A stretch of DNA of 64,000 bases, taken from assembly GCF_013185185.1 (NCBI RefSeq), contig NZ_JAAZWE010000002.1:310001-374000 (forward strand), written 5' to 3'. The notes below the pieces were generated by a model that had not been told where the DNA came from, searched no databases, and saw only the letters and a list, made by a program, of their open reading frames with translations. Source of the DNA: Saccharibacillus endophyticus. Lineage in GTDB: Bacteria; Bacillota; Bacilli; Paenibacillales; Paenibacillaceae. Positions 50,539 to 59,703 of this stretch are shown piece by piece (position 1 is the stretch's first letter; every line of letters begins with the position of its first letter). The position numbers were made by a program, and so were the translations under genes.

Positions 50539-51909
50539 ATGCATGCCACTTCAAGCTTCAAGCAAAAATTCGCACAGTTTCTCGTTGTCTTTCTTCCGAT
50601 TTTCATCACGCAAATCGCTCTGTCCGCCATGGCCTTTTTCGATACCAGCATGACGGGACATGTCAGTCCGGCCGCACAAGCGGGAGTCTCGATCGGGGTC
50701 AGCCTATGGATTCCGATCCAGACGGGTTTGAACGGCGTGTTGAACGGAATCATGCCGATCGTCTCGCAGCTTATGGGCGGGGGGCGGGAGCGCGATATCC
50801 GTTTCAATCTGTTCCAGGGATTGATCTTGTCTCTTCTGTTCTCCGCAGCGGTGCTGTTGATCGGCGCCCTGCTGCTCAAGCCTGCGCTCGGATTCATGAA
50901 TGCAGAAGCCGAAGTCGCGGATACCGCGTATAAGTTCCTGCTTTGCCTGGCATTCGGCGTCGTGCCCTTGTTCGGTTACACCGTGCTTCGAGGCTGCATT
51001 GATGCCATGGGCCAGACGCGCGTCTCCATGGCGATTACGCTCTGCTCGCTTCCCGTGCAACTCGTGCTCAATTACCTGCTGATCTTCGGCAATTTCGGCT
51101 TTCCGAAGCTGGGCGGCGTCGGCGCGGGCGTGGCGACCGCCGTCACCTATTGGGTCATTTTTCTGATCGCGCTTGTCGTGATGCACCGCGTCGAACCGTT
51201 TGCCGGCCACGGTTTTTTCCGCAAACGCCATCGCATCTCTTGGGCCAAGCAAGGGGAATTGCTGAAACTCGGCATTCCGATCGGCTTCGCGACCTTTTTC
51301 GAGACATCCATCTTCGCCGCGGTGACGCTGCTCATGAATCGTTTCGGAACAAACGCCGTTGCCGCGCACTCCGCCGCGATCAACTTTGCTTCGACGCTGT
51401 ACATGATTCCGCTGGCGATCTGCATGGCGCTGACCATTTTGGTCGGTTACGAAGCGGGCGCCGGAAGAAACAAAGACGCTCGCCAGTATGCTTGGATTGG
51501 AATCGGCTCCGCCGTGCTGATGGCTTTGGTAACCGCGGTCGTGCTGCTGCTGTTTGCCGACAAAGTCGCGTTGATCTATTCGACCGACCCTGCCGTCACC
51601 GCATTGATCGTGCAATTTTTGGCCTACGCGATCTTTTTCCAGTTATCCGACGCTTTGGCGACGCCGATCCAGGGCGCGCTGCGCGGATACAAAGACGTGA
51701 CTCCGGCTTTTTTCATCACGCTTATCGCATACTGGGGTATCGGACTTCCGCTCGGATTCGTGTTGGCCGTATACACTTCGTTCGGCCCGTTCGGCTACTG
51801 GATCGGTTTGATCGCGGGTCTGGCTGTCGGGGCTGTTCTGTTACTGCTGCGCTTGTTCAAAGTTCAACGGATGCACGGCAGCTCTCCTGCGCCGTCATCC
51901 GTTGTTTAA
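50539..51909 (+). CDS. MATE family efflux transporter
   Basis: 456 residues with twelve membrane helices in two MatE repeats; opening MPIFITQIALSAMAFFDTSMTGHVSP and middle LKLGIPIGFATFFETSIFAAVTLLMNRFGTNAVAAHS are the typical repeat starts. Na+ or H+-coupled export of cationic compounds. AAAGGATCTGCC lies upstream of ATG 50539. Single gene between terminators. Confidence 0.93.
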   Translation: MHATSSFKQKFAQFLVVFLPIFITQIALSAMAFFDTSMTGHVSPAAQAGVSIGVSLWIPIQTGLNGVLNGIMPIVSQLMGGGRERDIRFNLFQGLILSLLFSAAVLLIGALLLKPALGFMNAEAEVADTAYKFLLCLAFGVVPLFGYTVLRGCIDAMGQTRVSMAITLCSLPVQLVLNYLLIFGNFGFPKLGGVGAGVATAVTYWVIFLIALVVMHRVEPFAGHGFFRKRHRISWAKQGELLKLGIPIGFATFFETSIFAAVTLLMNRFGTNAVAAHSAAINFASTLYMIPLAICMALTILVGYEAGAGRNKDARQYAWIGIGSAVLMALVTAVVLLLFADKVALIYSTDPAVTALIVQFLAYAIFFQLSDALATPIQGALRGYKDVTPAFFITLIAYWGIGLPLGFVLAVYTSFGPFGYWIGLIAGLAVGAVLLLLRLFKVQRMHGSSPAPSSVV

Positions 51910-51965
51910 AAGGTCAAACTGTACCGTTTATTCGCCCTTCGCTTAAACGCGACGTTGATTTTCCA

Positions 51966-52018
51966 TGCAAAAAGGCAGCTCCCGCGTCGTCACCTTCGAC
52001 GCTCGGAGCTGCCTTTTT
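51966..52018. terminator. Bidirectional terminator between convergent genes
   Basis: AAAAAGGCAGCTCC...GCGTCG / CGACGC...GGAGCTGCCTTTTT, a long near-perfect stem with both A- and T-runs; shared by the MATE and DUF72 genes. Confidence 0.9.
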
Positions 52019-52024
52019 CCAAAG

Positions 52025-52882
52025 TTAAAATAAATCCAACTGCTCCGGCTCGTCCTCGCCAAGAAGCTTCGGCACATCCTGGCCCAGAATCGCCATCAAC
52101 TCGCGCGCATTCTCCGCCGCATCGCCTCCGGAGTTATTGTTGAAAATGATCACGACTTCCTTGGACTGCTGTTCCAGTCTGCGAAGCCGTTCCGCCCACT
52201 CTTCCAGCTCCTGCGCGTTATAGCGATACAGATAGCGAACTTCGCGCCAGTTGGGCTGATTGGACGACTGCCAACCGGATACGTTGCGACCGTGCATGCG
52301 CACGATCGTCAGCTGATCATCCGTCGCTTCCTCCACGATCGGCACCGAACCGACTCCCGCTTGCGGTTCGTCGCATACGCTGTGAATCCAACGTTCCTCG
52401 CGCATGAACTTGAGCGTACGCTCCCGCATGACCGGCTGGAACCAGCTCTGATGACGAAACTCCAGCGCGCAAGGTACGTCTTCCATCCGCTCGCGCACCT
52501 CTCGCAGCTTGGCTACATTTTCCCGCGTGCAATCAAACCAAGGCGGGAATTGGAACAACGCCGCCTTCAGCTTATTGGCCTGCTGCATCGTGCTAATGGA
52601 CAATTTGAACGCTTCGAACATCTCGGCCTCGCTATCGAACGGGATTTTCCCTCGCGAATGCCCGGTCATTCCTTGATAGGCTTTGACGACAAAACGAAAG
52701 TCTGTCGGCGTCTCCTGCACCCATTTTTCCATATTGCGCTTCGATTGCACGGCATAAAACATGCTGTCCACCTCGACGGTTCCGAACATCTTCCCGTACG
52801 TGACCAATTTCTGCTTAGCCGCTTCCTTCGTCGCATAGATATAATCGTGATCGCCCCAGCCGGTCAACCCGATCGTGATCAT
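52025..52882 (-). CDS. DUF72 family protein
   Basis: 285 residues from ATG 52882 with AAGGAGGTG upstream. Typical TIM-barrel-like DUF72 features: GLTGWGDHD, TVEVDSMFYAVQSKRNMEKWVQETPTDFRFVVKAYQGMTGH, FQFPPWF, ALEFRHQSWF, and the closing NNNSGGDAAENARELMAIL. Related to B. subtilis YunF. Function unknown; no partner genes adjacent. Confidence 0.92.
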   Translation of the reverse strand: MITIGLTGWGDHDYIYATKEAAKQKLVTYGKMFGTVEVDSMFYAVQSKRNMEKWVQETPTDFRFVVKAYQGMTGHSRGKIPFDSEAEMFEAFKLSISTMQQANKLKAALFQFPPWFDCTRENVAKLREVRERMEDVPCALEFRHQSWFQPVMRERTLKFMREERWIHSVCDEPQAGVGSVPIVEEATDDQLTIVRMHGRNVSGWQSSNQPNWREVRYLYRYNAQELEEWAERLRRLEQQSKEVVIIFNNNSGGDAAENARELMAILGQDVPKLLGEDEPEQLDLF

Positions 52883-52937
52883 CTGCCGCACCTCCTTCAT
52901 GCCGAATGGCTTGCCTCGTTGTCACTTACCCGTTTTG

Positions 52938-53004
52938 TAAAAAAAAAGAAACCTTCGCCGTCCAAGACGGCAGAACGGCTGCCGCTTCGGAGCAAAGGTT
53001 TCGT
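52938..53004 (-). terminator. Branched terminator after pfkA
   Basis: Leftward CGAAACCTTTGCTCC...GGCGAAGGTTTC, with an inner CCGTTCTGCCGTCTTGGACGG hairpin, then nine T residues. Confidence 0.8.
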
Positions 53005-53016
53005 TGGACAAACCGA

Positions 53017-53988
53017 TTACTGCGACAAGCGCAGAGCCAGCTCGTACATCTCGTGATCGAACGTAGGACGCGTGTTGACAACCTTATCGATATCCGTCAG
53101 CGTCAGCTCGCCTTTGACAATGCCGCAAGCTTTGTCGCTCTCGCCGCGGATCAGCGAGCGTACGGCGAAGTCGCCCAGACGGCTTGCCAGGTTACGGTCG
53201 AACGGAGTCGGCGTACCGCCGCGCTGGATATGGCCCAGTACCGTTACGCGCGCATCGATTTGCTTGGAGCGCTGCGACAATTCGGTAGCGATATCCTCGC
53301 CTTTGCCTGCGCCTTCCGCAACAACGATGATACTGTGGCGTTTGCCCATTGCGAAGTTGTGCGTCATGCGCTGCGCGACTTCGTCCAGATCGTAAGGCAC
53401 TTCAGGAACGAGAATCGTTTCCGCGCCCGAAGCAAGGCCCGCGTGCAGCGCGATATCGCCGCAATGACGACCCATGACTTCAACGACGGAAGCGCGTTCG
53501 TGCGACGACATCGTATCGCGCAGCTTGTTGATCGCGTCGACGACAACGCCTACAGCCGTATCGAAGCCGATCGTGTAGTCCGTGAAGGAGATGTCGTTAT
53601 CGATCGTGCCCGGCAGGCCCATCGTATTGATGCCGAGCTTGCTCAGCTTGTTCGCGCCTTGGTACGAACCGTCGCCGCCGATTACGACCAGGCCGTCGAT
53701 TCCGTAGTTGCGCAGGATTTCGGCGCCTTTGCGTTGTCCTTCTTCGGTATAGAACTCTTTCGAACGAGCGGATTGAAGCACGGTTCCGCCGCGTTGAATG
53801 ATATCGCCGACGCTGCGAAGATCCATCGAGAAAATATCATTGTTGAGCAGGCCTTGATAACCGCGTTGGATACCAAAAATCTCGATTCCGTGATAAAGTC
53901 CGCTGCGCACGACGGCGCGAAGCGCGGCGTTCATTCCTTGGGAGTCTCCTCCGCTGGTCAATACTGCGATTTTTTTTACTGCTGACAT
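53017..53988 (-). CDS. pfkA: ATP-dependent 6-phosphofructokinase
   Basis: 323 residues. ATP site LTSGGDSQGMNAALRAVVR and GGDGSYQGANKL; catalytic PGTIDNDISFTDYTIGFDTA with the conserved Asp; fructose-6-phosphate residues in VEVMGRHCGDIAL and LGHIQRGGTPTPFDR. A committed glycolytic enzyme. RBS GGGGGAAGCAAT precedes ATG 53988. Unusually it lies 15 bp downstream of the ytpB-type gene rather than beside pyk or accA, which suggests cotranscription with terpenoid synthesis. Confidence 0.97.
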   Translation of the reverse strand: MSAVKKIAVLTSGGDSQGMNAALRAVVRSGLYHGIEIFGIQRGYQGLLNNDIFSMDLRSVGDIIQRGGTVLQSARSKEFYTEEGQRKGAEILRNYGIDGLVVIGGDGSYQGANKLSKLGINTMGLPGTIDNDISFTDYTIGFDTAVGVVVDAINKLRDTMSSHERASVVEVMGRHCGDIALHAGLASGAETILVPEVPYDLDEVAQRMTHNFAMGKRHSIIVVAEGAGKGEDIATELSQRSKQIDARVTVLGHIQRGGTPTPFDRNLASRLGDFAVRSLIRGESDKACGIVKGELTLTDIDKVVNTRPTFDHEMYELALRLSQ

Positions 53989-54003
53989 ATTGCTTCCCCC
54001 TTG

Positions 54004-55086
54004 TTAATGCTGCTTATGTTTGCGGATCCATACACTGTTGACGAAAAAGAACAGGCGAGTCAGCGGGCTTTTCTTCATCAAGCGTTTAGACACGGTTCGC
54101 ACATCTTTTTGTTGGCTTACTTTCGGGTCGGACAGATACAAAGCAATCAGTCCTTCGATCACCATGCGGTGGAAAGCGGCATGCGGAAGCCCGGCCACGT
54201 CGCGGCGCGCCCCGCCCACGATAAACTCGACGCGCTGTAGCATATCTTCCCCGCTATCATAGTAATTGCAGAAATTCAGATCGCCTCCGACGCGGTCCTC
54301 TTCCTGATCGATCAAATAATCGAGCATGATATGGAGCCCGCAGACGTAAGGAAAATACGACTCGTAGACCGATTTTGCCGCTTGTTCATCGAAATCGTCA
54401 CGGCTCGCTCCGGCAAAAAGCATGAACATGCCGAGCGTCGAACCGGTGGCAGCGGCGAATTCGTTCCAATGCAAATCAGGTGCCAGATCGGCATGTTCGG
54501 CTCTCCAGGTCGTCAGCGACGGCTCCCGCAGCTCCGGGGCGATATGCTTATAGACTTGAAGATCGCCGTACAAACCGACCAGACGGCGCACATAAGGCTG
54601 GGCATGGGCATAACCGGGCAGCTGCCGGATATTTTCCTGACAGGTGGTCACGAGGGCATTCAAATACCCTCCGTCCTCCTGTTCGTCACGGAAGCGATAG
54701 TAATTTTCCGGCTGTACGGACGGATCGACCGCGTCCAGCATGGACTTATGTAAAAGACGAAAATCTTCCGGGTCCAGCGATGTGCTTCGATCGCACAAAT
54801 TGTCCAGATAATCGCTGATGGTCTGAAGGGCTACGATCAGCGGAATCAGTACGTCTTTTTTGTCCGAGTTGATTGCTGCATAGACCGAGCCGCCCTGACA
54901 ATGAAATTCCTTGTCCGCGATGCTCGCCAGCGCTTGAGTTCGAAGTTCGGGATCGGGAATGGTCGCCGCGCGATCCCTCCAGCCCCCGAGTGCGTCCTTA
55001 ACGCCCGGCAAAGCAAACTTGTACACCCATCGCATCAAACTGATGGGTTCTTCGGGAACGGTGTAAGCGGTTCTGAGTGGGTTCAA
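54004..55086 (-). CDS. ytpB: Tetraprenyl-beta-curcumene synthase-like (DUF2600, YtpB)
   Basis: 360 residues from TTG 55086, set by GGAGG six nt upstream; the ATG at 55125 has no RBS and would add 13 residues. DUF2600 family: ISLMRWVYKFALPGVKDALGGWRDRAATIPDPELRTQALASI at the start, and Asp-rich SDYLDNLCDR (diphosphate-Mg2+ binding, about residues 89-98). Family members convert C35 heptaprenyl diphosphate to sesquarterpene precursors in Bacillales. The partner cyclase SqhC is not in the window. Followed by pfkA. Confidence 0.9.
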   Translation of the reverse strand: MNPLRTAYTVPEEPISLMRWVYKFALPGVKDALGGWRDRAATIPDPELRTQALASIADKEFHCQGGSVYAAINSDKKDVLIPLIVALQTISDYLDNLCDRSTSLDPEDFRLLHKSMLDAVDPSVQPENYYRFRDEQEDGGYLNALVTTCQENIRQLPGYAHAQPYVRRLVGLYGDLQVYKHIAPELREPSLTTWRAEHADLAPDLHWNEFAAATGSTLGMFMLFAGASRDDFDEQAAKSVYESYFPYVCGLHIMLDYLIDQEEDRVGGDLNFCNYYDSGEDMLQRVEFIVGGARRDVAGLPHAAFHRMVIEGLIALYLSDPKVSQQKDVRTVSKRLMKKSPLTRLFFFVNSVWIRKHKQH

Positions 55087-55190
55087 AACGTACCTCCAAA
55101 TACCAGTCTTAAGTCTGTGGCGCATGCGTTTGCCTGTCGGACAGGCATAATTGCTTGTTTCGCACGCTCCCGTACCCAAATTCACTTTCC

Positions 55191-55219
55191 ATTATAATAT
55201 GAGGGTGTAATTTGTACAA
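55191..55219 (-). promoter_or_regulatory. Promoter of the ytpB-pfkA unit
   Basis: Leftward TTGTAC, 17-bp spacer, TATAAT, giving a leader of about 100 nt. The divergent gene has a -10 TATACT at 55374-55379 with a weak -35. The rest of the 336-bp gap holds nothing recognisable. Confidence 0.7.
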
Positions 55220-55422
55220 ATAACCTTCGTCATATTCTCGGCTTTTTTCAGCGTTTTTTCTGCAAAAAGCCATCGCTTCCGGCAATCCCCCCGCGCCGCT
55301 CGCCGGATGTGCCGAAAAACGTTCATTTTCGGGAAACTTTCCGTTCGCGCGCTGCAAACGATTTCAGTCGTGCTATACTGGAGAATGATCTATTCGGTCG
55401 ATTCTCGAGAAAGGGGTCCATC

Positions 55423-56739
55423 ATGTCCGACGTTCCGTTATCCTGGAAGCGCCTGCTCCTGTTTTTCGTTCCGCTGGGCTTGTCCGCTTCGCTCGTTACC
55501 TTGTCCCATGTCATTATCAACCGTACGCTGGCCTCCGCCGCCTCGCCGGAGACGGTCATCGCCAGCTACGCGCTAGCCGGCAGCCTGCTGGCCGTTACCG
55601 AACGACCGTCCACGCTGCTGCGGCAGACCTGCTCCGCGCTGGTGCGCGACAAGATTTCTTTTAAAGCATTGACTTTCGTTACTTACGTATTCCTCGTCTG
55701 CGTGCTGCTGATCGGGGGCATTATCGTCTATACTCCCGTGGGGCGCGGCATTTTCGGCACCTTATTCGGCGTCGATCAAGCGCTGCTGCCGAGCGTAATC
55801 GCGGTATACGGCGTATTGATGTTCGTCAGCGTGTTTTCCGTTATCCGCAATATTTACCAAGGAATCATCATTACCAACAACCGGACCAAGTGGCTGACAA
55901 TCGGCATGGTGATCCGTCTGGCGGGCATGTATCTGCTTTCCCTGTATTTCGTGAATATTCAGGGCGTGACCAGCGGGATCGTCGGCGCCGTCATCTTCTT
56001 GGCCGGCATGGTGATCGAGGCGAGCGTAAGTTTCCTTGAAGGACGCAACATCGCCCGCCGATTACCTGTCAAAAAGCCGGACCATCACATCGAGACGCGC
56101 GGCGACGTGTTCCGTTTTTACAAGCCGCTGCTGTATTCGTCGCTCGTCGCGATGTTTATCGGCCCTGCGCTGAACATCATGCTGGGCAAAACGGACGGCG
56201 TTGCGTTGGCGATTTCGTCTTTTGCCGTCGCAGCGAGTCTGATGCAGCTCATGTTGAGTTTCTTCATCTATATCCATCAGATCGTACTCAACTATTATAA
56301 GGTCGATCCGGTGCTTGTCCGCAAGTTTGCACTCGCGATCGGCTTCATCCCCGCTGCTCTCGTTGCGATCATCGCTTATACGCCGCTCGGCTATTGGGTA
56401 TTCGGACATGTGATGAACGTGGAGGGACAGCTGCTTCAGGAGAGTCTGTACACGCTGAGGGCTTTTATCCTTTATCCGCTCGTCATGCCTTGGCTCGATT
56501 ACGGCAACGGGCTGATTCTGCTCGGCGGACAAACCAAAGTCATGTTCCGCTCCCAACTCGCGAATGCGATCTGCACCATCGGCTTCTTGTTCCTGCTGGT
56601 CGCGCTTTTCCCGCACTGGAACGGCATGGTCGGCGCTATTGCGCAATCCTTGGGACTGCTGGCCGAAGCGGTGATTATCTTCCTCGTCGTTCGCCGTATG
56701 GGCAGAGAGCCGAAGTTGGACCGGACTGCCGCGCCGTAA
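55423..56739 (+). CDS. MATE-like (MOP superfamily) membrane transporter
   Basis: 438 residues from ATG 55423 (AGAAAGGGGTCCATC upstream). About twelve to thirteen membrane helices; start SWKRLLLFFVPLGLSASLVTLSHVIINRTLA is typical for a MOP-type flippase half, but the motif content differs from the MATE exporter at 50.5 kb. Often annotated as 'multi antimicrobial extrusion' protein; true substrate unknown, lipid-linked or drug. Single gene, convergent with cspB. Confidence 0.82.
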   Translation: MSDVPLSWKRLLLFFVPLGLSASLVTLSHVIINRTLASAASPETVIASYALAGSLLAVTERPSTLLRQTCSALVRDKISFKALTFVTYVFLVCVLLIGGIIVYTPVGRGIFGTLFGVDQALLPSVIAVYGVLMFVSVFSVIRNIYQGIIITNNRTKWLTIGMVIRLAGMYLLSLYFVNIQGVTSGIVGAVIFLAGMVIEASVSFLEGRNIARRLPVKKPDHHIETRGDVFRFYKPLLYSSLVAMFIGPALNIMLGKTDGVALAISSFAVAASLMQLMLSFFIYIHQIVLNYYKVDPVLVRKFALAIGFIPAALVAIIAYTPLGYWVFGHVMNVEGQLLQESLYTLRAFILYPLVMPWLDYGNGLILLGGQTKVMFRSQLANAICTIGFLFLLVALFPHWNGMVGAIAQSLGLLAEAVIIFLVVRRMGREPKLDRTAAP

Positions 56740-56815
56740 TCCGCATATCCGCATCCCCTGCTGCGCCTCCGATGTTCGGATTGGCGTTGCGGGGACTTTT
56801 TTATTAAAAGCATGC

Positions 56816-56853
56816 AAAAAGGCACAGTTCCCGTGAAGGATCTGTGCCTGTGG
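56816..56853 (-). terminator. Terminator after cspB
   Basis: Leftward AGGCACAG/CTGTGCCT with TTTTT; 37 bp past the stop. The rightward MATE-like gene may share it. Confidence 0.8.
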
Positions 56854-56889
56854 TTTGCTATGTCATCAAATAAGGCAAGAAATAAATTC

Positions 56890-57087
56890 TTACAGTTTGA
56901 TTACGTTAGCTGCTTGTGGTCCGCGGTTTCCGTCAGTGATTTCGAATTCTACTTCTTGACCTTCGTCAAGAGTTTTGAATCCGTCGCCTTGGATTGCCGA
57001 GAAGTGTACGAATACGTCTTCGCCGCCTTCTACGGAAAGGAAACCATAACCTTTTTCTGCGTTAAACCATTTAACTGTACCTTTCAA
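56890..57087 (-). CDS. cspB: Cold-shock protein CspB-type
   Basis: 65 residues, one cold-shock domain: [21 protein letters not shown] with RNP1 (KGYGFLSV) and RNP2 (DVFVHFSAI). Binds single-stranded RNA/DNA as an RNA chaperone. RBS AGGAGGTTGTTC precedes the start at 57087. Promoter TTGCCA-N17-TATAAT (57161-57133) gives a short leader of about 38 nt, much shorter than the classical cspA leader, with a hairpin next to the RBS. Confidence 0.97.
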   Translation of the reverse strand: MKGTVKWFNAEKGYGFLSVEGGEDVFVHFSAIQGDGFKTLDEGQEVEFEITDGNRGPQAANVIKL

Positions 57088-57099
57088 ATGAACAACCTC

Positions 57100-57161
57100 C
57101 TAAAAATATCACCATCTATGGTGAATATCGTTATTATACTGCAAGAAAAAACCTTTGGCAA
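57100..57161 (-). promoter_or_regulatory. cspB promoter and leader hairpin
   Basis: -35 TTGCCA (57161-57156), -10 TATAAT (57138-57133). The leader contains ATATTCACCAT AG ATGGTGATAT, a 10-bp stem directly upstream of TTTTTAGGAGG. Confidence 0.75.
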
Positions 57162-57269
57162 TTGGAAAGTTAAAACGTGCAAAGGCTTTCTTCTATAGGC
57201 GTTGCTTTTGGTTATGCGGGTAGGGTATGATTTTAGATAAGAAACGATGTGAAACGAGGAATGGCTTAC

Positions 57270-57503
57270 ATGATTAAAAAGCACAGTATTTACAAGACGG
57301 ATAATTGGAACATGATGACGGTGGAAGTTCACGGGCGTAACCTTGTGCTGCGCGAAATCTCCGACCAATGGGGCGAGGAAACGCACCACTTCATGAGTCG
57401 TCCGGAGATGATGCATTGGGCAGAGAACCGTTTTGCCAAAGACAAATTCGAGGGCACCGACGAAGAATGGCAAAGCATCATGGACGCCCTTAAGGGCGTG
57501 TAA
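57270..57503 (+). CDS. Small protein of unknown function
   Basis: 77 residues from ATG 57270; an in-frame ATG at 57261 is also possible (GAGGAATGG upstream). MIKKHSIYKTDNWNMMTVEVHGRNLVLREISDQWGEETHHFMSRPEMMHWAENRF: a compact, His/Trp/Met-rich soluble protein with repeated methionine pairs. Family not recognised. Followed 6 bp later by a small membrane-protein gene. Confidence 0.6.
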   Translation: MIKKHSIYKTDNWNMMTVEVHGRNLVLREISDQWGEETHHFMSRPEMMHWAENRFAKDKFEGTDEEWQSIMDALKGV

Positions 57504-57509
57504 CCTTTC

Positions 57510-57689
57510 ATGAATACGACCAATATCGCCGCCCTGCTGATCTTGACTCTTCTGCTCGGCGCTGTCGTCGTGTTTTACAAGGACTCGATTCCTCCCAAAT
57601 TGAAACGGGGTCTTGCGATCTCCGCCGCCGTCATGCTGCTCCTTTCGTTCATCCTGACGGTCTATACGCTTTTCAGCATGGGCTCTTAA
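57510..57689 (+). CDS. Small two-helix membrane protein
   Basis: 59 residues: helix 1 TNIAALLILTLLLGAVVVFY, a short basic loop (KDSIPPKLKRG), helix 2 LAISAAVMLLLSFILTVYTLF. The start ATG 57510 has only a distant AAGGG, so translation is probably coupled to the upstream gene. Unknown function. A good terminator follows at 57702. Confidence 0.6.
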   Translation: MNTTNIAALLILTLLLGAVVVFYKDSIPPKLKRGLAISAAVMLLLSFILTVYTLFSMGS

Positions 57690-57701
57690 GACGTGCGTTC
57701 G

Positions 57702-57748
57702 CCCGCATCGTTCCTGCCGCCTTCGGCGGGTCAACGATGCGGGATTTT
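57702..57748 (+). terminator. Terminator before pepF
   Basis: CCCGCATCGTT/AACGATGCGGG with a nested GCCGCCTTCGGCGG hairpin and ATTTT. Confidence 0.75.
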
Positions 57749-57815
57749 GAATATGCGTCATCATGCCAATCCTTCCTAGACGATCATCGCACAATCCCCG
57801 AGGAGGTCTTTATCT

Positions 57816-59618
57816 ATGAGCACAACGCCTAAATCCCTGCCGAAACGAAGCGAAGTCCCTGCCGAGCACCAATGGAAGCTGGCCGATCTGTTCGCGGATC
57901 AAGCTGCCTGGGATGCTACATACGAAGAAACCAAAGCCCAGTTGAAAACATTCGAAGATTTCCGCGGCAAGTTGAATAACGAAGCCTCGATCGGCGAATG
58001 CTTCAAGTTCGAAGATGAGGTATCCCTGAAGCTGGAGCAGCTCTACGTCTATACGCATCTGTACCATGACCAAGACACGGCTAACCCGACCTACCAGGCT
58101 CTTACGCAAAAAGGACGCAAGCTGCTGGTCGACGCCGGCGAAGCGATGTCGTTCATCACGCCGGAAATCTTGTCGCTCGACGACGCGCAGCTCGACAAGC
58201 TGATCGAAGCCGAGTCGCTGAAAGATTACCGGTTCACTTTGCAGGAAATGAAGCGCGAAAAAGCCCATGTGCTGTCGCAAGCCGAAGAAGCGCTGCTCGC
58301 TCAAGTCGGCAACTTGTCGCAGGCGCCGCAGAACATTTTCGGCATGCTCAACAACGCGGACTTGAAGTTCCCGAACATTAAGGACGAGAACGGCAACGAA
58401 GTGGAATTGACGCACGGCAGCTATATTCAATTCCTGGAAAGCTCGAACGTCGACGTGCGCCGCCAGGCTTTCCAAGCGATCTACGGCACGTACGCCAAGC
58501 TCAAAAACACGATCGGCGCGTCGCTGACGGCCAACGTGAACAAAAACATTTTCTACTCCCGCGCGCGCAAGTATCCGTCCGTGCTGGAAATGAAGCTGTA
58601 CGGCGACAACGTTCCGGTATCCGTGTATGACAACCTCGTCGACGCGATCCATGAAAGCCTGCCGATCCTGCACCGCTACATGCGGCTGCGCAAAAAGCTG
58701 ATGGGCGTGGACGAGCTGCATATGTACGATCTGTTCGCTCCGCTGGTGGACGAGTTCAAGATGGACATCACGTACGATGAAGCGAAGCAAACCGTGATCG
58801 ACGGCCTGCAGCCGCTCGGCGCCGATTATCTCCAAGTGCTCGAAGACAGCTTCAAAGACGGCTGGATCGACATTTACGAGAACGAAGGCAAACGTACGGG
58901 CGCATACAGTTCGGGCGCTTACGGCGTTCACCCTTACGTGCTGCTCAACCACAAAGACAACCTGAACAGCATGTTCACGCTGGCGCACGAAATGGGCCAC
59001 GCGCTGCACTCCTACTATTCGGACACGACGCAGAAGTACCGCGACGCGCAGTATACGATCTTCCTGGCCGAAGTGGCCTCGACGACCAACGAAGCGCTGC
59101 TGATGGATTACCTGCTGAAAAAGTCGACCGATCCGAAAGAAAAAATGTACCTGCTGACGTATTACGCGGATCAGTTCCGCACGACGGTGTTCCGTCAGAC
59201 GATGTTCGCGGAGTTCGAGAAGATCATCCACGCGCGCACCGAAGCCGGAGAATCGCTCACGCCGCAGGATCTGTCGAGCATCTACTATGACCTGAACGTG
59301 CAGTATCACGGGCCGGACATGGTCGTGGATCAGGATATCGAGATGGAGTGGGCACGTATCCCCCACTTCTACAACAGCTTCTACGTATACAAATACGCGA
59401 CGGGCTTCTCGGCCGCGACCAGCTTCTCGAAGCAGATTCTGGAAGAAGGCACGCCTGCGGTCGAACGTTACCTCAGCTTCCTGAAGAGCGGCGGCAGCGA
59501 CTACTCGATCAATATTTTGAAAAAGGCCGGCGTGGACATGTCCTCGCCTGAACCTGTTCGCGAAGCGATGAGCGTATTCGAAGCGCTGATCGAACAAATG
59601 GAACAGCTCTCCGAATAA
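57816..59618 (+). CDS. pepF: Oligoendopeptidase F (M3 family)
   Basis: 600 residues, full length. N-terminal oligoendopeptidase lobe, then the M3 zinc site HEMGH at 391-395 in FTLAHEMGHALHSYYS, with the third ligand Glu in FLAEVASTTNEALLMDYLL. Cytosolic zinc peptidase degrading 7-17-residue peptides. RBS GAGGAGGTCTTTATCT before ATG 57816. A long antisense frame mirrors it and is not a gene. Confidence 0.96.
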   Translation: MSTTPKSLPKRSEVPAEHQWKLADLFADQAAWDATYEETKAQLKTFEDFRGKLNNEASIGECFKFEDEVSLKLEQLYVYTHLYHDQDTANPTYQALTQKGRKLLVDAGEAMSFITPEILSLDDAQLDKLIEAESLKDYRFTLQEMKREKAHVLSQAEEALLAQVGNLSQAPQNIFGMLNNADLKFPNIKDENGNEVELTHGSYIQFLESSNVDVRRQAFQAIYGTYAKLKNTIGASLTANVNKNIFYSRARKYPSVLEMKLYGDNVPVSVYDNLVDAIHESLPILHRYMRLRKKLMGVDELHMYDLFAPLVDEFKMDITYDEAKQTVIDGLQPLGADYLQVLEDSFKDGWIDIYENEGKRTGAYSSGAYGVHPYVLLNHKDNLNSMFTLAHEMGHALHSYYSDTTQKYRDAQYTIFLAEVASTTNEALLMDYLLKKSTDPKEKMYLLTYYADQFRTTVFRQTMFAEFEKIIHARTEAGESLTPQDLSSIYYDLNVQYHGPDMVVDQDIEMEWARIPHFYNSFYVYKYATGFSAATSFSKQILEEGTPAVERYLSFLKSGGSDYSINILKKAGVDMSSPEPVREAMSVFEALIEQMEQLSE

Positions 59619-59703
59619 GGGCGAAGCTTCCTGCGTCAAAACTCCCCGTAACGGCTAATGATGCTAATAAGCAACGTAGCGCGAAAGGGGTTGTCCATAT
59701 TTT

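Noticed and set aside
49232..50554. 440-codon open frame on the minus strand
   Set aside because: Antisense to the GH-like gene, which has clear domain evidence; composition is Arg/Val/Phe-rich.
57810..59639. 609-codon open frame on the minus strand
   Set aside because: It mirrors pepF exactly; GC-rich third positions of pepF suppress stops in the antisense frame, and it has an Arg/Val/Phe-rich composition and no family match.
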